From assembly GCF_004127215.1 (NCBI RefSeq), contig NZ_QEWJ01000001.1:248001-312000 (forward strand): DNA of 64,000 nt, read 5' to 3'. Under the pieces are notes generated by a model that made no database searches, was not told the DNA's origin, and saw nothing but the letters and a program-made list of their open reading frames with translations. The position numbers and the translations under genes were made by a program. Each line of letters starts with the position of its first letter. Positions within the stretch are counted from its first letter, which is position 1. This document shows, in pieces, positions 16,758 to 25,878 of this stretch. Source of the stretch: Streptococcus oralis (GTDB taxonomy: Bacteria > Bacillota > Bacilli > Lactobacillales > Streptococcaceae).

Positions 16758-17813
16758 TCACTCTGCAATCGCAGTAATCGGGTCCACCTTTAGCAAGCGT
16801 GGAAGTGAAATGACACCACCTAGAAGGGCCATCAGGCAAATTACCAAACTTAGGATAGAGTAGGCTAACCAGCTTGGATAGAAAAAGAAGGTAGCTGGTA
16901 AGAATAAAATCACTCCTCCAATAGCCAGCAAGGCTAAAGCAATCCCCATACCAGCTAGGAGGAAGATTTGACAGAAAAGAGACCATACAATGGTTTTGAT
17001 CTGTATTCCCTGAGCCCGCATTATTCCATAAAGTCCTAGTTTTTGGATAGTAATGATATAAACAAAAATCCCCACAATCAAGCCTGTGATGACAATCATA
17101 GCAAGAATCATTCCTGAAAATACATTAACCTGAGGTGTGTAACCAGGAATTTTCGAAATCATTTTTGGAATGGAAATCTGTTTCAGTCCATCGCCAGACA
17201 CTTCTATGTCATTTTTCAAAACTAAGGCAGAGATGGAACGATTGGCTTTCAAGGTTCCTTGTAAGGTCCAATAAGTTGTCAGACTCGTAAAGACAACAGG
17301 CTCGGTGAAAAACTTATTTCCTTGAGTCAGGCCTACGATCTTGTAACTTGTCTCACTTCCATTGAGCTGAATGGCATCACCTAGCTTCATCCCATAGTTC
17401 TCAAAAGACTGATCCACGACAACCTCATTATCTCCCTCAGGATAACGACCCTCCGTCAAACTAGGAGAGATAAAAGAGTCCCAGTTTTGAGCAAAGATGG
17501 AAACGTTAATCTTTTCACTACCATCGACTAGATTGGTCACAGCGAACATATAGCCCAATGGAGCAGCCTCTTCAGAACTCTTTTCCTTGTAGTCTTTTTC
17601 AGGAATAAAAGATGCCGTCAAATTATCATTTGCGTAGTCGGATAAAACGACACCCGTCGCTTGCCAATTATCAATAGCGGCCCGGTTGTTTCGCACAAGA
17701 CCAAGAGCTAGACTGGTCATAAAAAAGACCATAAAAGCGATAAGAAAAATGGTCGTTAAGATCAAACTATATCGAAGTTTGTTTCGTAATATCTCTTTGA
17801 TAGCAAGATACAT
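16758..17813 (-). CDS. FtsX-family ABC permease (HrtB/DevC-like)
   Basis: 351 residues, one N-terminal TM (about 15-38), a large extracellular domain (about 40-240) and three C-terminal TM helices (about 238-262, 285-310, 318-340), the MacB-like topology. It starts MYLAIKEILRNKLRYSLIL, typical of HrtB/DevC permeases. SD AAAGGAG. It forms a two-component exporter with the ATPase downstream. No membrane-fusion protein gene is adjacent. A 25-codon ORF ends two bases before this start and a long structured leader precedes it. Confidence 0.87.
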   Translation of the reverse strand: MYLAIKEILRNKLRYSLILTTIFLIAFMVFFMTSLALGLVRNNRAAIDNWQATGVVLSDYANDNLTASFIPEKDYKEKSSEEAAPLGYMFAVTNLVDGSEKINVSIFAQNWDSFISPSLTEGRYPEGDNEVVVDQSFENYGMKLGDAIQLNGSETSYKIVGLTQGNKFFTEPVVFTSLTTYWTLQGTLKANRSISALVLKNDIEVSGDGLKQISIPKMISKIPGYTPQVNVFSGMILAMIVITGLIVGIFVYIITIQKLGLYGIMRAQGIQIKTIVWSLFCQIFLLAGMGIALALLAIGGVILFLPATFFFYPSWLAYSILSLVICLMALLGGVISLPRLLKVDPITAIAE

Positions 17814-17815
17814 GC

Positions 17816-17893
17816 TTATCTCCTTTTACTTTTCCCAGAGGTAGCAAGAATGCCACCCAGACCAATAGACAGAATCTCTGTCTTATCATCCAT
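17816..17893 (-). CDS. 25-residue leader ORF upstream of the ABC permease
   Basis: ATG at 17893 to TAA at 17818-17816. The peptide starts MDDKTEILSIGLGGILATSG and ends with a basic tail KSKRR. An SD (AGGAG, 8 bases upstream) supports translation, and its stop lies two bases before the permease ATG, so the two are likely coupled. The peptide could be a regulatory leader peptide or a short secreted or bacteriocin-like product (it has a Gly-Gly pair). I do not recognise it. Confidence 0.5.
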   Translation of the reverse strand: MDDKTEILSIGLGGILATSGKSKRR

Positions 17894-18002
17894 TCAAAAC
17901 AACTCCTATCAATACTCTTCAAAAGTATCCAGGTAGCAACTCAACAAATCATCTTAGGAAAAAGCCTCAGCTTGCTATCAATTTATATAAGTTATCCTTA
18001 CC

Positions 18003-18031
18003 TTTCTCAGTATATTTATAATAGAGAAAGT
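18003..18031 (-). repeat. inverted repeat in the ABC operon leader
   Basis: CTTTCTC / GAGAAAG arms separated by 15 A/T bases, located between the promoter (18060-18088) and the leader ORF. A possible hairpin in the roughly 160-base 5' UTR. Nearer the ORF, AAGC-TGAG-GCTT followed by a T-run forms a second small hairpin. Confidence 0.4.
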
Positions 18032-18059
18032 TAGGTCATCTGTTTTAAGTGTAACATCC

Positions 18060-18088
18060 ATGCTATCATTTTCTCTAGTGGGTGTCAA
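18060..18088 (-). promoter_or_regulatory. promoter of the leader ORF-ABC operon
   Basis: -35 TTGACA (18088-18083), 17-base spacer, -10 TAGCAT (18065-18060) on the minus strand. The implied transcript has a leader of about 160 bases before the 25-codon ORF. It is divergent from the promoter of the 18199 gene. Confidence 0.6.
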
Positions 18089-18163
18089 GAAGAGAGACTT
18101 AGAAGTTGATAAGAGACTTTAGTAGTTTTGTAACAATTCTGTAATAATTCTCTGCATAAAAAA

Positions 18164-18172
18164 TGATAAAAT
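18164..18172 (+). promoter_or_regulatory. extended -10 promoter of the DUF3270-like gene
   Basis: TGATAAAAT, 27 bases before the ATG at 18199, with AAGGAG between. Confidence 0.55.
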
Positions 18173-18198
18173 AGTTATGTACTGTTAAGGAGAGAATC

Positions 18199-18483
18199 AT
18201 GTCCGCAAGAAAACTAGAAGCATATGAGTTTGAACAAGCTCCCGAATCGAAACAAACTCCGCTTTACCAAGATTACACACCTGAAGCCCCAGTCGGCCCT
18301 AACCTAAAAGAGATTTTATTTTTTGTAAATATCGCTTGTTTCTGTATTTTTATGGCACTTTTTAGTTTTATCTTTTTAGCTATAAAATTAAATACAGCTT
18401 TATCCTTTGTCGCTGCAATGGGTCTTAGTTTTGCCCTTTTACAACTTCAACGAAAGATGATGAAACGAAAATTTTCAAAATAA
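18199..18483 (+). CDS. small membrane protein, probable DUF3270 family
   Basis: 94 residues. A polar, proline-containing N-terminal half (to about 38) is followed by two hydrophobic helices (about 40-62 and 66-80) and a basic tail QRKMMKRKFSK. Length and layout fit the streptococcal DUF3270 family as I remember it. Function unknown. SD AAGGAG 7 bases upstream. Single gene with its own promoter and terminator, convergent with ciaRH. Confidence 0.7.
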   Translation: MSARKLEAYEFEQAPESKQTPLYQDYTPEAPVGPNLKEILFFVNIACFCIFMALFSFIFLAIKLNTALSFVAAMGLSFALLQLQRKMMKRKFSK

Positions 18484-18484
18484 A

Positions 18485-18512
18485 GGTTGGTACTACTACC
18501 AACCTCTTTTTC
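18485..18512 (+). terminator. terminator of the 18199 gene
   Basis: GGTTGGTA / TACCAACC arms followed by TCTTTTT. Confidence 0.85.
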
Positions 18513-18520
18513 AGTTATCT

Positions 18521-18550
18521 AAAAAGACAGTTATAAAACTGTCTTTTTAT
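18521..18550 (-). terminator. terminator of ciaRH (bidirectional)
   Basis: AAAAAGACAGTT / AACTGTCTTTTT with a 4-5-base loop: a perfect arm with A and T runs on both sides, placed at the ciaH stop. Confidence 0.85.
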
Positions 18551-19884
18551 TTATTCTTTCGTTTTGAAGGAGATTGAATAGCGATCTTAACTTCAAAAAT
18601 CGTTCCTTTAGGTTTGTTATCTTTCACGCTAATCGTTCCTCGCAAAGCATCAACAATCTGCTTGGCCAAGGATAGTCCAAGACCAAAGCCACCTTTCTGA
18701 CGGGTTCTCGCCTTGTCCACACGGTAAAATCGGTCAAAGATTTTCTTCTTGTCAGGAGCTGAAATTCCAATTCCGTTATCCGTTACTGTTAGATAGAGGT
18801 GGCGATCTGTAGCATGAACTACAAACTCAATTTTCCCATCTTCTTCTGTATACTTGATGGCATTGTCAAACAAGATGGTCATGAGTTGTTTTAGGAGCAA
18901 CTGATCGGTCATGAAGGGACGATAAATCCGATTTTCATACTCAAAAATACGATCATTTTCAGAAGCAATCAACTCATAGTTAGCAAAGGTTGTTTTAAAG
19001 AATTGCGGAGAAACTTCTGCTATTTCTGGTTTGATTCCATCATCGCGACGTGCAAGGTTGAGAAGATTGGTCGTGAGGAAACGCATGTTGCGAACTTCTT
19101 CAAGACTCGAAGCGATACTTTCACTGGATTCCATAATCGTCGCCTCTGGTTTTCGAAAGAGATTTTCTAACCGATTTTGTAAAACGGCCAAAGGCGTTCT
19201 CAGTTCGTGACTGGCATTTTCAACAAAGGACTTCTGCTTTTGCATACTTTCCAGCAAGGGTTTGACACTGACACGTGCCAAGTAAACACTGGCAATTAAA
19301 GACAGGAGCCAGAAACTAGCCATGACTACAACAATTAAATGCTCGTGGTTTTGGCTGATTTGCTCGAGCTGGCTGGTATTGATTAAAACCGCCGCATATT
19401 TGACGTTGCTTGAAACAGTGGACGAATTTGTTTCCATCAAGATCATTCGGTAGGTTTCTTCCTGACCGTAGCTATTGACAACTTGGATTTGGCGAATGTG
19501 ATTCAACTCCTTTTTGTCCAGCTTGATCTTGTCCAAACCTAAAAAACGATTGCCCAGTAAGAGTTGGTTAAAATCCTTGTCAAAGAGCAAGACTTCCGTA
19601 TTGGAGCTGACATTGGGCTTGATTTCAGCCTTGTTGGCATCCGCTGTTGCTGGTTGAATATCCTTGACCTCTTCAGTTGCCCGATTCAGGGCTAACTGGA
19701 TAACAGCTTGGGAACTGCTACTAAGAGCTTGGAGTTTTTCATCTACAGAAGTGTAGAGACTCGAGTGCATGACCTGGAGGATAATCAAGGTCATAGCAGA
19801 GAAGATCAGTGTGAACACTCCAAAGTTTCGAATGAAATAGCTGAAATCATCTGCATACCATGTTTTTTTTAGTTTATTGAACAT
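18547..19884 (-). CDS. ciaH: sensor histidine kinase CiaH
   Basis: 445 residues. Two TM helices (about 20-42 and 183-203) flank an extracellular sensor domain. The H-box [18 protein letters not shown] puts the phospho-acceptor at His226, and N, G1 (DNGIGIS) and G2 ([12 protein letters not shown]) boxes follow. CiaH controls CiaR, which governs competence, beta-lactam tolerance, HtrA and the csRNAs. It overlaps the ciaR stop by 11 bases. Confidence 0.96.
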   Translation of the reverse strand: MFNKLKKTWYADDFSYFIRNFGVFTLIFSAMTLIILQVMHSSLYTSVDEKLQALSSSSQAVIQLALNRATEEVKDIQPATADANKAEIKPNVSSNTEVLLFDKDFNQLLLGNRFLGLDKIKLDKKELNHIRQIQVVNSYGQEETYRMILMETNSSTVSSNVKYAAVLINTSQLEQISQNHEHLIVVVMASFWLLSLIASVYLARVSVKPLLESMQKQKSFVENASHELRTPLAVLQNRLENLFRKPEATIMESSESIASSLEEVRNMRFLTTNLLNLARRDDGIKPEIAEVSPQFFKTTFANYELIASENDRIFEYENRIYRPFMTDQLLLKQLMTILFDNAIKYTEEDGKIEFVVHATDRHLYLTVTDNGIGISAPDKKKIFDRFYRVDKARTRQKGGFGLGLSLAKQIVDALRGTISVKDNKPKGTIFEVKIAIQSPSKRKNK

Positions 19885-20548
19885 CTTTTAAAATATACCC
19901 GACACTACGCAAGGTTTGAAGATTTTCAGCAAAGGCTGTTCCCTTCAATTTCTTACGAACTTTTGAGACATAGACTTCTACAACGGAAATCGTCGTATCG
20001 CTATCAAATCCCCATAGACGGTCAAAAATTTGTGTCTTGGGAAGAATAACATTTTGATTTTGAAGGAAATAAACCAATAACTCAAACTCTTTTCCGAGTA
20101 GTTCCACAGGCGTGTCTTCCACCTTAACCTCATTCGTTGAAAGGTTGACGACAATATCCCCATAGGTCAAGGTGTTTTCGTTAAACTTACCTGAACGTTT
20201 GAGAAGGGCTTGGATCCGCATTTTAAGTTCTTCTAGGTAGAAAGGTTTGGTAAGGTAGTCGTCCGCTCCCAACTCAAAACCATGTCCCTTGTCATCCAAA
20301 CTTTCCTTAGCTGTCATGATAAGGACTGGTGTCGTAATTCCTTTTTCACGCAATTCTTTCAGAACTTGGAAGCCATTTTTTTCCGGCAACATCAGGTCAA
20401 GCAAAATCAAGTCATAGACGCCACTTTCTGCTTCGTAGAGACCTTCTTCTCCATCAAAAACCTGCATGACATCTGCAAAATCATCTAAAAAGTCAAATAC
20501 TGAGTTTGACAGGCCTAGGTCGTCTTCTACTAATAAGATTTTTATCAT
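19874..20548 (-). CDS. ciaR: response regulator CiaR
   Basis: 224 residues, OmpR/PhoB class. Receiver acidic residues E8, D9 and D10, phospho-acceptor Asp51 ([13 protein letters not shown]), conserved Thr/Lys in MTAKES and TKPF, then a winged-helix DNA-binding domain ending [22 protein letters not shown]. Its promoter lies just after the pepN terminator and carries one TTTAAG, the half-site of the CiaR direct repeat. Confidence 0.97.
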   Translation of the reverse strand: MIKILLVEDDLGLSNSVFDFLDDFADVMQVFDGEEGLYEAESGVYDLILLDLMLPEKNGFQVLKELREKGITTPVLIMTAKESLDDKGHGFELGADDYLTKPFYLEELKMRIQALLKRSGKFNENTLTYGDIVVNLSTNEVKVEDTPVELLGKEFELLVYFLQNQNVILPKTQIFDRLWGFDSDTTISVVEVYVSKVRKKLKGTAFAENLQTLRSVGYILKDVQ

Positions 20549-20570
20549 CAGAAACTCCTCCTTGTTATGA

Positions 20571-20594
20571 TTATTATACCAAAATTGCCTTAAA
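20571..20594 (-). promoter_or_regulatory. ciaRH promoter with CiaR half-site
   Basis: Extended -10 TGGTATAAT on the minus strand, preceded by TTTAAGGCAATTTTGG. TTTAAG is the half-site of the known CiaR repeat TTTAAG-N5-TTTAAG, but the second half here (TTTTGG) is degenerate, so any autoregulation would be weak. Confidence 0.5.
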
Positions 20595-20596
20595 AA

Positions 20597-20638
20597 AAAC
20601 TCAACTCTCTCTTCTTTTCAGATAGAAAGTTGAGTTTT
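20597..20638 (-). terminator. terminator of pepN
   Basis: AACTCAACTTTCT ... AGAGAGTTGAGTT stem followed by eight T residues. Its T-run leads straight into the ciaRH promoter. Confidence 0.8.
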
Positions 20639-20657
20639 TGTTTACATTTTGAACGAA

Positions 20658-23204
20658 TTAAGCCTTGCCATATTGGGCTACAACAGCTTCGACTGCTGCT
20701 TTCTCACGCTTAATCAAGTCAACACGCGCTGCGATATCCTTGATCCCCATGCGGATATTACGGCTAAGAGCTAGGTCAGAAAGTTGCGGTTCAAAGAATT
20801 CCTTATACTCAGCCAAGCGTTCTTCTGTTTTAAAGATGTGTGATGGGAAGATGACAAAGCTATCAAAGCTCATATCCCCACCAAGAGCTGCCTTGATCCA
20901 ATCCCAGTTTTCACGCGCCCATACCCAAACAGTTTCTTGAGTTGTTTGGTGTCCGAGGAATTGGAGGTACCATGAAGAAAGGTCTTGTGGTTTCACCACA
21001 AATTTGTCCTTCCATGAACGAATCAAGGTTTGGATATTGTCAGCATCTGTACTGTAGGCTAGAGCAGCTGCCAACTGGCGTTTGAAGACCGCATCCGTCG
21101 CATGAGTGTAGAGGTCCAGATAAGTTGCGACCAAGTCCTTGGTCTCATAGTGTTTCATTTCATTGATAAGAACTTGTGCACGGATGGCTGCTGGAAGTCC
21201 TGCAAGGTTCTCCTTGTGAGCTGCAAAGATTTGGCTAGCGACTTGACTAGCTTCTGCATCATTGGAGCGAATCATCATGGAAATGGTCAACTGACGAACC
21301 AATTCATCCTCATCTGATTCCCCATCTTTGGCTTCAAAACCAAGACGGTCATAGTTGTGACGAGCCAATTTAGCAACTAGACTGTTAAAGACTTTCTCAG
21401 TTTCTGTTCCTTCATCGATAAAGCGCTCAAGGGCAGCAATCACTTGAGAAACAGCTGAAACTACAAGGTAAGACTCTTCTTTAGCAAGTTTATCAAGGAC
21501 TGGGAGCAAGTCAGCATAAGAAATGTGCCCTGCTTCAGCCAACAAACGACGTTCTTGAACGATTTGCAGTTTGCTTGTGTTATCAAGTGTCTCTAGCTCA
21601 GCAATAACAGATTCTAACAAGTCTCCTTGGTAGTCTGTAATGTAGTGGGCTGTATTTTCAGTGTTGAGACGAAGAGCTCCTTCATTTTCAGCAAGAAGAG
21701 CGGCGTAGCCAGGGATTTCGATACTTACAGTTTCGAGTGTATCTGGCAAGCCTTTCCAGTTGCTATTCAGTGGCACCACCCAGAGACGGTTCTTGTCTTC
21801 GTGCTCACCGATGAAGAATTGTTTTTGTGAAATCTTCAAGACATCATTTTCAACTTTGACAGTGAGAACTGGGTAACCAGGCTGTTCCAACCAAGAATCC
21901 ATGAAGGCTGCGACATCACGTCCAGACGCTTGTCCAAGGGCATTCCATAGGTCACGACCAATGGTATTTCCATATTGGTGTTTTTCAAAGTAGGCATGCA
22001 AACCTTTAGCAAAATCAGCATCACCGAGCCAGCGACGAAGCATGTGCATGAGACGGCTTCCTTTGGCATAGACGATAGCTCCATCAAAGAGTGTATTGAT
22101 TTCATCTGGGTGTTTGACTTCGACGTGAACAGATTGAACGCCATCTGTTGCATCGCGTTTAAGCGCCGCTGGAACACCACCTGTTTGGAAGTCCTCAAAG
22201 ATATTCCAACTTGGCTCGATGGCATCCACGCAGACGTATTCCATCATGTTAGCGAAGCTTTCATTGAGCCAGAGGTCATCCCACCATTTCATAGTAACGA
22301 GGTTACCAAACCATTGATGGGCAAGTTCGTGAGCAATGACAAGGGCAACTTGTTGACGACTAGCGAAGGTAGAGTTCTCATCCACAACTAAGTAAACTTC
22401 ACGGTAAGTTACCAGACCCCAGTTTTCCATAGCACCCGCTGAGAAGTCAGGAAGGGCGATATGGAGCGATTGAGGGATTGGGTACTTAACTCCATAGTAA
22501 TCTTCGTAAAACTCGATGGAGCGAACTGCGATATCCAAAGAGAAATCAAGATTAGATAGTGGGTGGGCTTTGGTTGAGTAGACACCTACAAGGGTACCGT
22601 TTTTCGTTTTAGCGGTAACCCCTTGCAAATCACCTGCGACGAAGGCCAACAAGTATGAAGACATGCGAGGTGTTGTCGCAAACTTCCAGATGCCTGTTTC
22701 CTTGCGGTTTTCAACATCAATCTCAGGCATGTTAGACAAGGCCAACTCACCTTCTGCTTGGTCAAAACGTAGAGCGAGATCAAAGGTTGCTTTGGCTTCT
22801 GGCTCATCCACACATGGGAAGGCTTCACGCGCAAAATGACTCTCGAACTGAGTAGACAAGACTTCCTTCTTCACTCCATCAACAGTATAGTAAGAAGGGT
22901 AAATCCCTGTCATGTTGTCTGTGATTTTTCCTGAAAAAGCAATGACTAATTCAACTTGACCAGCCTCAGCCAATTCGATATGAAGGGCTTCGTTTTCATG
23001 GTCAACTGTAAATGGACGAGCTTGACCTGCAGCTTCTACAGAAGCGATTTCCAAGTCTTTTTGATGAAGGGAAATACGGTCACTCTGTGCTTGACCAGTA
23101 ATGGTCACCTTCCCAGAAAACGTCTTGGTCTCACGACTCAAGTCTAAAAACAAATCATAATGTTCAGGAACAAATTGGGTAATAAAATGTTCAACTGCTT
23201 GCAT
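20658..23204 (-). CDS. pepN: aminopeptidase N (M1 family)
   Basis: 848 residues, a cytosolic zinc aminopeptidase (lysyl aminopeptidase of lactic acid bacteria). Exopeptidase motif GAMENWG and zinc site HELAH (292-296) followed by the downstream NESFAN Glu. C-terminal ERAP1-like helical domain. It precedes ciaRH as in pneumococcus but has its own promoter and terminator. Confidence 0.97.
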   Translation of the reverse strand: MQAVEHFITQFVPEHYDLFLDLSRETKTFSGKVTITGQAQSDRISLHQKDLEIASVEAAGQARPFTVDHENEALHIELAEAGQVELVIAFSGKITDNMTGIYPSYYTVDGVKKEVLSTQFESHFAREAFPCVDEPEAKATFDLALRFDQAEGELALSNMPEIDVENRKETGIWKFATTPRMSSYLLAFVAGDLQGVTAKTKNGTLVGVYSTKAHPLSNLDFSLDIAVRSIEFYEDYYGVKYPIPQSLHIALPDFSAGAMENWGLVTYREVYLVVDENSTFASRQQVALVIAHELAHQWFGNLVTMKWWDDLWLNESFANMMEYVCVDAIEPSWNIFEDFQTGGVPAALKRDATDGVQSVHVEVKHPDEINTLFDGAIVYAKGSRLMHMLRRWLGDADFAKGLHAYFEKHQYGNTIGRDLWNALGQASGRDVAAFMDSWLEQPGYPVLTVKVENDVLKISQKQFFIGEHEDKNRLWVVPLNSNWKGLPDTLETVSIEIPGYAALLAENEGALRLNTENTAHYITDYQGDLLESVIAELETLDNTSKLQIVQERRLLAEAGHISYADLLPVLDKLAKEESYLVVSAVSQVIAALERFIDEGTETEKVFNSLVAKLARHNYDRLGFEAKDGESDEDELVRQLTISMMIRSNDAEASQVASQIFAAHKENLAGLPAAIRAQVLINEMKHYETKDLVATYLDLYTHATDAVFKRQLAAALAYSTDADNIQTLIRSWKDKFVVKPQDLSSWYLQFLGHQTTQETVWVWARENWDWIKAALGGDMSFDSFVIFPSHIFKTEERLAEYKEFFEPQLSDLALSRNIRMGIKDIAARVDLIKREKAAVEAVVAQYGKA

Positions 23205-23256
23205 AGTTTTCTCCTATTCTAAGTTTAAGAGCTGCTGCTCTTCTTCAAACAAACTT

Positions 23257-23265
23257 ATTATATCA
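23257..23265 (-). promoter_or_regulatory. extended -10 promoter of pepN
   Basis: TGATATAAT on the minus strand. The leader downstream of it holds a perfect AAGAGC-AGCA-GCTCTT hairpin before the SD. Confidence 0.6.
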
Positions 23266-23326
23266 TGTTTTGCTTAAGAAAAAAGGATTGGACGGCGATT
23301 TCCAAAACTTTCTTCCTTCTAGCGGT

Positions 23327-23767
23327 CTACTGTGGATAAACCTTGCGAAATTCTTCTAATACAACCTTACTATCAGGTGTAAAAGTCAGTCCTGCCTCTC
23401 TCAGCCACTCGGCGAAACAGTCCTCATGAACCTGACGCCAATAGGCTAGGGATTTGTCACCTTCCCCTTCCTTAAAGGCATGTTCAGCAGAAACTTGATT
23501 GAAGGGTTCAACAGAAACCTTGGTAATTTCGACAATACAGACAGCCTGATCTTGGCTATCTAAAATAACATCAAAGGTCCCTTCTTGCGGAAGGGGTTCA
23601 TCCTCTAGTGCGTAGAGGTCGTAGGCTGAGGCGGTTGCCGTCTTTTCGCCTTTTAAAACCAATTCTGCCAAGAGATCGGCTTCCACTCCAAAAGCCCAGG
23701 CATCTATCTCACCTCCGATAGAAGGGTTAATTTTCTTGTAGGCATTCCACATTTCTTGCGGTGTCAT
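23327..23767 (-). CDS. ASCH domain protein
   Basis: 146 residues with the ASCH (PUA-like beta-barrel) pattern: an N-terminal AFGVEADLLAELVLKGEKTAT (the GxKxxT segment) and the core VCIVEITKVSVEPFNQVSAEHAFKEGEGD. ASCH proteins bind RNA or modified nucleosides, and some are N4-acetylcytidine amidohydrolases. Specific function unknown here. It overlaps the upstream PEP-utilizer-like gene by 4 bases (ATGA) and is the last gene of this operon. Confidence 0.85.
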   Translation of the reverse strand: MTPQEMWNAYKKINPSIGGEIDAWAFGVEADLLAELVLKGEKTATASAYDLYALEDEPLPQEGTFDVILDSQDQAVCIVEITKVSVEPFNQVSAEHAFKEGEGDKSLAYWRQVHEDCFAEWLREAGLTFTPDSKVVLEEFRKVYPQ

Positions 23768-24612
23768 AGGTTGCTCCTTTGTAATTTTTTACTTTTTTCT
23801 TTTATGTGTTTGAGATGGTCTGGATGTTCAATTTCTAAATCAAAAATCTCTGGAATAGAACTATAGTGGATAATGCACTTAATCCCCATCTGATTCATTT
23901 TTTGTATGAAAGAATCATTCAAATAACCTGCCACAGCAAAGTTAATCTTTTTAGTATTTGCTTTTTCCTTCATTTGTTGGAGTAAGTCTAACATAATTGG
24001 ACTTTCCATATCATGCCATTGACTGTTTCTCACAGTCGCAAAAACAAAAGAAGTCAAATCATTCATTCCAACTACAATCTTTGAAATACCTGTTTCCAAT
24101 ATTCTGTCCAAGTCAAAATAAGCTGACGGCAATTCAATCATTGTGCCGATTTTCCCAGTAAAACCATGCTGACGCAGTACTGTAATAGCTTGCTTTAACT
24201 GCTCAGCATCATTCACAAAAGGAAAAATAACAGACAGATTGGGATTATTTTGATAAACATCTGTAACGACATTTGCCTCAGCCTGAAATTCATCCGGACA
24301 CGCCAGTAAACGCCTAGTCCCTCTGTAACCAAACAAAGGATGGCGTTCATCAAAATACTCTTTAGTCCCCTCTAAACAATTAGCTTCCATACTCGTTAAT
24401 TCAGAAAAACGATACCAAACCTCTTCATCTGAGTACAAGGAGCAAATTGAGCTTAGATAATCTTTCACAAATTGCTGACAACTTGGTAACAGTATGTTTT
24501 GATTGAGCTCTCTCAACAAATATTCCCCACGAATCATTCCAACATGGTGCAATAACTGAGGATAAACTTTTTCAATAATTTTTTCTCCACTAAAAGCCAG
24601 TTGGTTTTGCAT
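23764..24612 (-). CDS. stand-alone PEP-utilizer C-terminal (TIM-barrel) domain protein
   Basis: 282 residues. It resembles only the PEP/pyruvate-binding barrel of PEP synthase, PPDK and PTS enzyme I. PEP-site residues are in place: VWYRFSELTSMEAN (Arg), HPLFGYRGTRR (second Arg), GTMIELPSA (metal Glu) and VVGMNDLTSFVFATVR (Asn-Asp metal/PEP motif and Arg). The segment where enzyme I has its catalytic Cys reads NFAVAGYLND, so that residue is missing. There is no phosphohistidine or ATP-grasp domain. It may be a lyase, a binding protein or a regulator. The start at 24612 has GAGGTG 7 bases upstream; an ATG at 24618 is too close to the SD. Confidence 0.7.
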   Translation of the reverse strand: MQNQLAFSGEKIIEKVYPQLLHHVGMIRGEYLLRELNQNILLPSCQQFVKDYLSSICSLYSDEEVWYRFSELTSMEANCLEGTKEYFDERHPLFGYRGTRRLLACPDEFQAEANVVTDVYQNNPNLSVIFPFVNDAEQLKQAITVLRQHGFTGKIGTMIELPSAYFDLDRILETGISKIVVGMNDLTSFVFATVRNSQWHDMESPIMLDLLQQMKEKANTKKINFAVAGYLNDSFIQKMNQMGIKCIIHYSSIPEIFDLEIEHPDHLKHIKEKSKKLQRSNL

Positions 24613-24653
24613 GTCCATTCACCTCGTCTTAAGAGATACAATATCAGATATCA

Positions 24654-25382
24654 TTATATGCCGCTTTCATCTAGTTCAAAAGCTTCATAAGGTTCCACTA
24701 ACTCATATCCTAAAAATTCTGCTACTTTTTTGGAAGCCTCGTTATGAGCATCCCAGAGAGGAAACATATCTCTATTTAAACTCTCTAGAATCATTGCAGC
24801 ACCAAGCTTTTTAGCAAATCCTTTTCCTTGTTCGTTTGGTCTAGTTGCAACTTCCACTTCAACTGCTCCACGGTAAACTAACCCTGAGGAAATCCCAGCA
24901 ATCAGTTCATTATTTTTAAGAACCACAAAGCCAAATCCACCTTTTAAAGCGAAATCCTGATAAGACTCAAAATCTCCCTTTAAATCTTGTGACCATTCTT
25001 CCTCAGAAAAGCAGTTATAAATATGATTATCAATAGGCACAATACTGTAACCTTCCTCTAAATGAGTAACTAGATCATTTAGAAATTCAACTTGAAAATT
25101 TGCCTTATCTTTAAAAGAATAGCGAGTAAAAGAAACTAGCCCCACTCTCCGATGCAGAAAATCTTGCCAATTAGTATTTTCTGAAATAATAATCTTATAA
25201 TCTAAACCATATTTCCTAACAAAATCTTCCCAAAATCTGGAATTCAACTCCCCTGCTAGGTATAGAAAATTCCCAACATCATAAAAGCTTGTTGTCCTAT
25301 CACTGTTTCGGTAGACAGCTCCGATTTGAGATTGAAGACCATAGAGAACCATATTTTTCTTCCATGTTTTAAATAGTTCCAT
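24654..25382 (-). CDS. GNAT family acetyltransferase (GNAT_acetyltran type)
   Basis: 242 residues. N-terminal region of about 120 residues without a clear motif, then an acetyl-CoA fold: GFGFVVLKNNELIAGISSG and VATRPNEQGKGFAKKLGAAM (the R/Q-x-x-G-x-G/A pyrophosphate loop, about 185-198), ending ASKKVAEFLGYELVEPYEAF. Substrate unknown. It overlaps the Nudix gene by 14 bases, indicating cotranscription. Confidence 0.85.
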   Translation of the reverse strand: MELFKTWKKNMVLYGLQSQIGAVYRNSDRTTSFYDVGNFLYLAGELNSRFWEDFVRKYGLDYKIIISENTNWQDFLHRRVGLVSFTRYSFKDKANFQVEFLNDLVTHLEEGYSIVPIDNHIYNCFSEEEWSQDLKGDFESYQDFALKGGFGFVVLKNNELIAGISSGLVYRGAVEVEVATRPNEQGKGFAKKLGAAMILESLNRDMFPLWDAHNEASKKVAEFLGYELVEPYEAFELDESGI

Positions 25383-25869
25383 TATCCCCCATCTTTACCT
25401 TCCAATTTCTATAGCTTGTCATATCTAATTCTGGAAATCCTAGTAACTCTGCCTTAACCTGCAACACTAAAGGAGAAGCATTATCGGCAGTAATTTCTTC
25501 CAAATTCAACCAAAGTGCATTTGCTGAATCATTACTTCTATCAAGAACTTCATGAGGAAGTGATTTTTGATAGCGTTCGAAATCAAGTACTATATCATAA
25601 AAGGCCATGATATGGTGTACTGCAAAGTCTTGCCCATCTTCTTGAACCAGCACATCATAGATTCTAAGTTTTGAATAACTACTGAGAGTATATCCTGTCT
25701 CTTCTTGAAGCTCTCTGGCAAGTGTTTCCGTGAGCCCCTCACCTACTTCCTGGCTACCACCCGGTAGATCATAACGATTTTGATAGGGTCCTCTCGTTTT
25801 CTCAATGCAAAGTAACTCCCCATTTTCAAAGCAAACGCCATAGACGCCAAAGTGATTTTTGATTTCCAT
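25369..25869 (-). CDS. Nudix hydrolase
   Basis: 166 residues. The full Nudix box G-x5-E-x7-REUxEExGU is visible (GSQEVGEGLTETLARELQ followed by EETGY, about 38-60). It hydrolyses a nucleoside-diphosphate-linked substrate; which one cannot be told. SD AGGGG. It lies between an SDR (9 bases) and the GNAT gene. Confidence 0.9.
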   Translation of the reverse strand: MEIKNHFGVYGVCFENGELLCIEKTRGPYQNRYDLPGGSQEVGEGLTETLARELQEETGYTLSSYSKLRIYDVLVQEDGQDFAVHHIMAFYDIVLDFERYQKSLPHEVLDRSNDSANALWLNLEEITADNASPLVLQVKAELLGFPELDMTSYRNWKVKMGDNGTI

Positions 25870-25878
25870 CAGATTCCC

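Noticed and set aside
17925-17950. aatactcttcaaaag, resembling the start of a pneumococcal BOX element
   Set aside because: The similarity ends after about 12 bases and no boxB or boxC follows.
24612-24618. ATG at 24618 as start of the PEP-utilizer-like gene
   Set aside because: Only one base from the SD; the ATG at 24612 has correct spacing.
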